Assembly: GCA_937889795.1 (NCBI GenBank)
Contig: CALBZH010000235.1
Coordinates: forward strand, 1-6,242
Reading direction: 5' to 3'
From: an uncultured Syntrophobacteraceae bacterium
GTDB taxonomy: Bacteria > Desulfobacterota > Syntrophobacteria > Syntrophobacterales > Syntrophobacteraceae
DNA length: 6,242 bases
Both the position numbers and the translations under genes were made by a program. Of this stretch, positions 5,630 to 6,242 are shown in pieces; position 1 is the stretch's first letter, and each line of letters opens with the position of its first letter. Below the pieces are notes generated by a model. The model made no database searches, was not told the origin of the DNA, and was given only the letters and a program-made list of their open reading frames with translations.

Positions 5630-6178
5630 TTAACCCCTGCATGAGCTCTCGACGTCGTTCGCATTTCTGACCCAGGGGAGGGTATGCATGGCGAACGAGG
5701 CACGACCGTGAAGGACGTGATAGGTGAAGGAGCCTAAACAGAAACGACCGAGGACAAGGGCTGCGATTGCGGACACAAGGAGGGCCTCAAACAAGAACGC
5801 AGCCCGCCCCCACCCGAGCAGCAACAGCGTTCCGATGACCAGAGAAAACGTGCCGGCCTCGCCCTGCGCGAATCTGCGGGGAGCGGGTGCCGGTTCTAGA
5901 AGGACACTCCCCGGTCGAATGCCGAAGATACGATTGTAGATCATGTCAAATGGGTTCCATTGCGGCATGAGTGCGTTCCACCAAAGGATCGCTGACAGTA
6001 TCAGGAACAGTGCCGGGGACTGAAGGACAACTCCCAGCAAGACCAGGAAAGTGACGATTCGCGGCTGGAACTGGAGCGCGGAGAATAGAGCCGAGCGCGT
6101 TTCTAGTGGGGCATCGCTCAGACCTTGTTGAAGAATGAAGTTGTGTTTTGTGGTCAAGCATTTGGATCCATTTTCCAT
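5630..6178 (-). CDS. Integral membrane protein, DUF4395-like
   Basis: Membrane protein of 182 residues. About four hydrophobic segments are visible: 41-53 and 54-70, separated by a short polar turn, then 110-124 and 127-146. The PRRFAQGEAGTFSLVIG segment at 100-116 and the closing GRFCLGSFTYHVLHG (C147) resemble the RFAQ and C-L-GCF-Y motifs of DUF4395 proteins. That family usually has more than one conserved cysteine, and only C147 fits here. No function is established for the family. The ATG at 6178 has AAAGGAG (6185-6191) at 6-base spacing, so the start is secure. It heads the visible operon; its promoter is not in the window because genuine sequence ends at 6195. A redox or transport link to the diiron protein is a guess from gene order only. 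Confidence 0.6.
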   Translation of the reverse strand: MENGSKCLTTKHNFILQQGLSDAPLETRSALFSALQFQPRIVTFLVLLGVVLQSPALFLILSAILWWNALMPQWNPFDMIYNRIFGIRPGSVLLEPAPAPRRFAQGEAGTFSLVIGTLLLLGWGRAAFLFEALLVSAIAALVLGRFCLGSFTYHVLHGRASFAMHTLPWVRNANDVESSCRG

Positions 6179-6195
6179 GGATGGCTCCTTTGGCT

Positions 6196-6242
6196 AGATC
6201 GGAAGAGCGTCGTGTAGGGAAAGAGTGTAGATCTCGGTGGTC
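6196..6242 (+). other. Illumina sequencing adapter (contamination)
   Basis: The final 47 bases, beginning AGATCGGAAGAGCGTCGTGT, match the reverse complement of the Illumina TruSeq universal (P5-side) adapter base for base as I know it. They directly follow the ribosome-binding site region of the last gene. This is library artefact, not genome, and should be trimmed; real sequence ends at 6195. Confidence 0.98.

Noticed and set aside
1..6242. CRISPR array or attC-type integron cassette
   Set aside because: No regularly spaced repeats and no cassette-type recombination sites were seen; TA genes are common in integrons but these are on opposite strands without attC sites.

Overview
This window looks like accessory DNA from a GC-rich bacterium, probably a metagenomic contig: the last 47 bases are Illumina adapter rather than genome. 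No gene here fixes the taxon. The gene types (stacked toxin-antitoxin modules, an IS701-like element, a ferritin-like diiron protein) suit a proteobacterium-like environmental lineage, but that is inference.

Left part (1-2213) is a toxin-antitoxin cluster. It begins with an intact HepT-type HEPN ribonuclease toxin on the + strand, whose MntA-type partner would lie off the left edge. A divergent pair follows. On the - strand, a ribbon-helix-helix VapB antitoxin overlaps a VapC PIN toxin gene by one base; that toxin gene is broken by a single inserted base and also carries a 7-bp tandem duplication that destroys its expected stop codon. On the + strand, a Phd/YefM antitoxin overlaps an intact PIN toxin gene by 4 bases. 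About 250 bp between the two pairs holds palindromes and a plausible promoter.

Middle part (2259-3762) is an IS701-like insertion sequence of 1,496 bp whose boundaries can be set from the sequence: 18-bp terminal inverted repeats (17/18 identical) flanked by a TTAG target duplication. Its transposase is dead: codon 48 is a stop, and an internal in-frame deletion removed the segment expected to carry the third catalytic acid.

Right of the element (3763-4341) is about 580 bp of GC-rich sequence, open in several frames but with no gene I recognise. It includes a strong 12-bp inverted repeat that may be a terminator. It adjoins the broken end of a - strand gene whose first ~89 codons look like the start of a nitroreductase-like protein.

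Right part (4342-6178, all - strand) reads as one operon: a DUF4395-like membrane protein, then a ferritin-like diiron protein, then the truncated nitroreductase-like gene. Each has a good ribosome-binding site and the gaps are short (47 and 62 bp). A redox role at or near the membrane is a guess from the domains. Overall the region mixes intact TA modules with decaying genes and mobile DNA, as expected of a genomic island.
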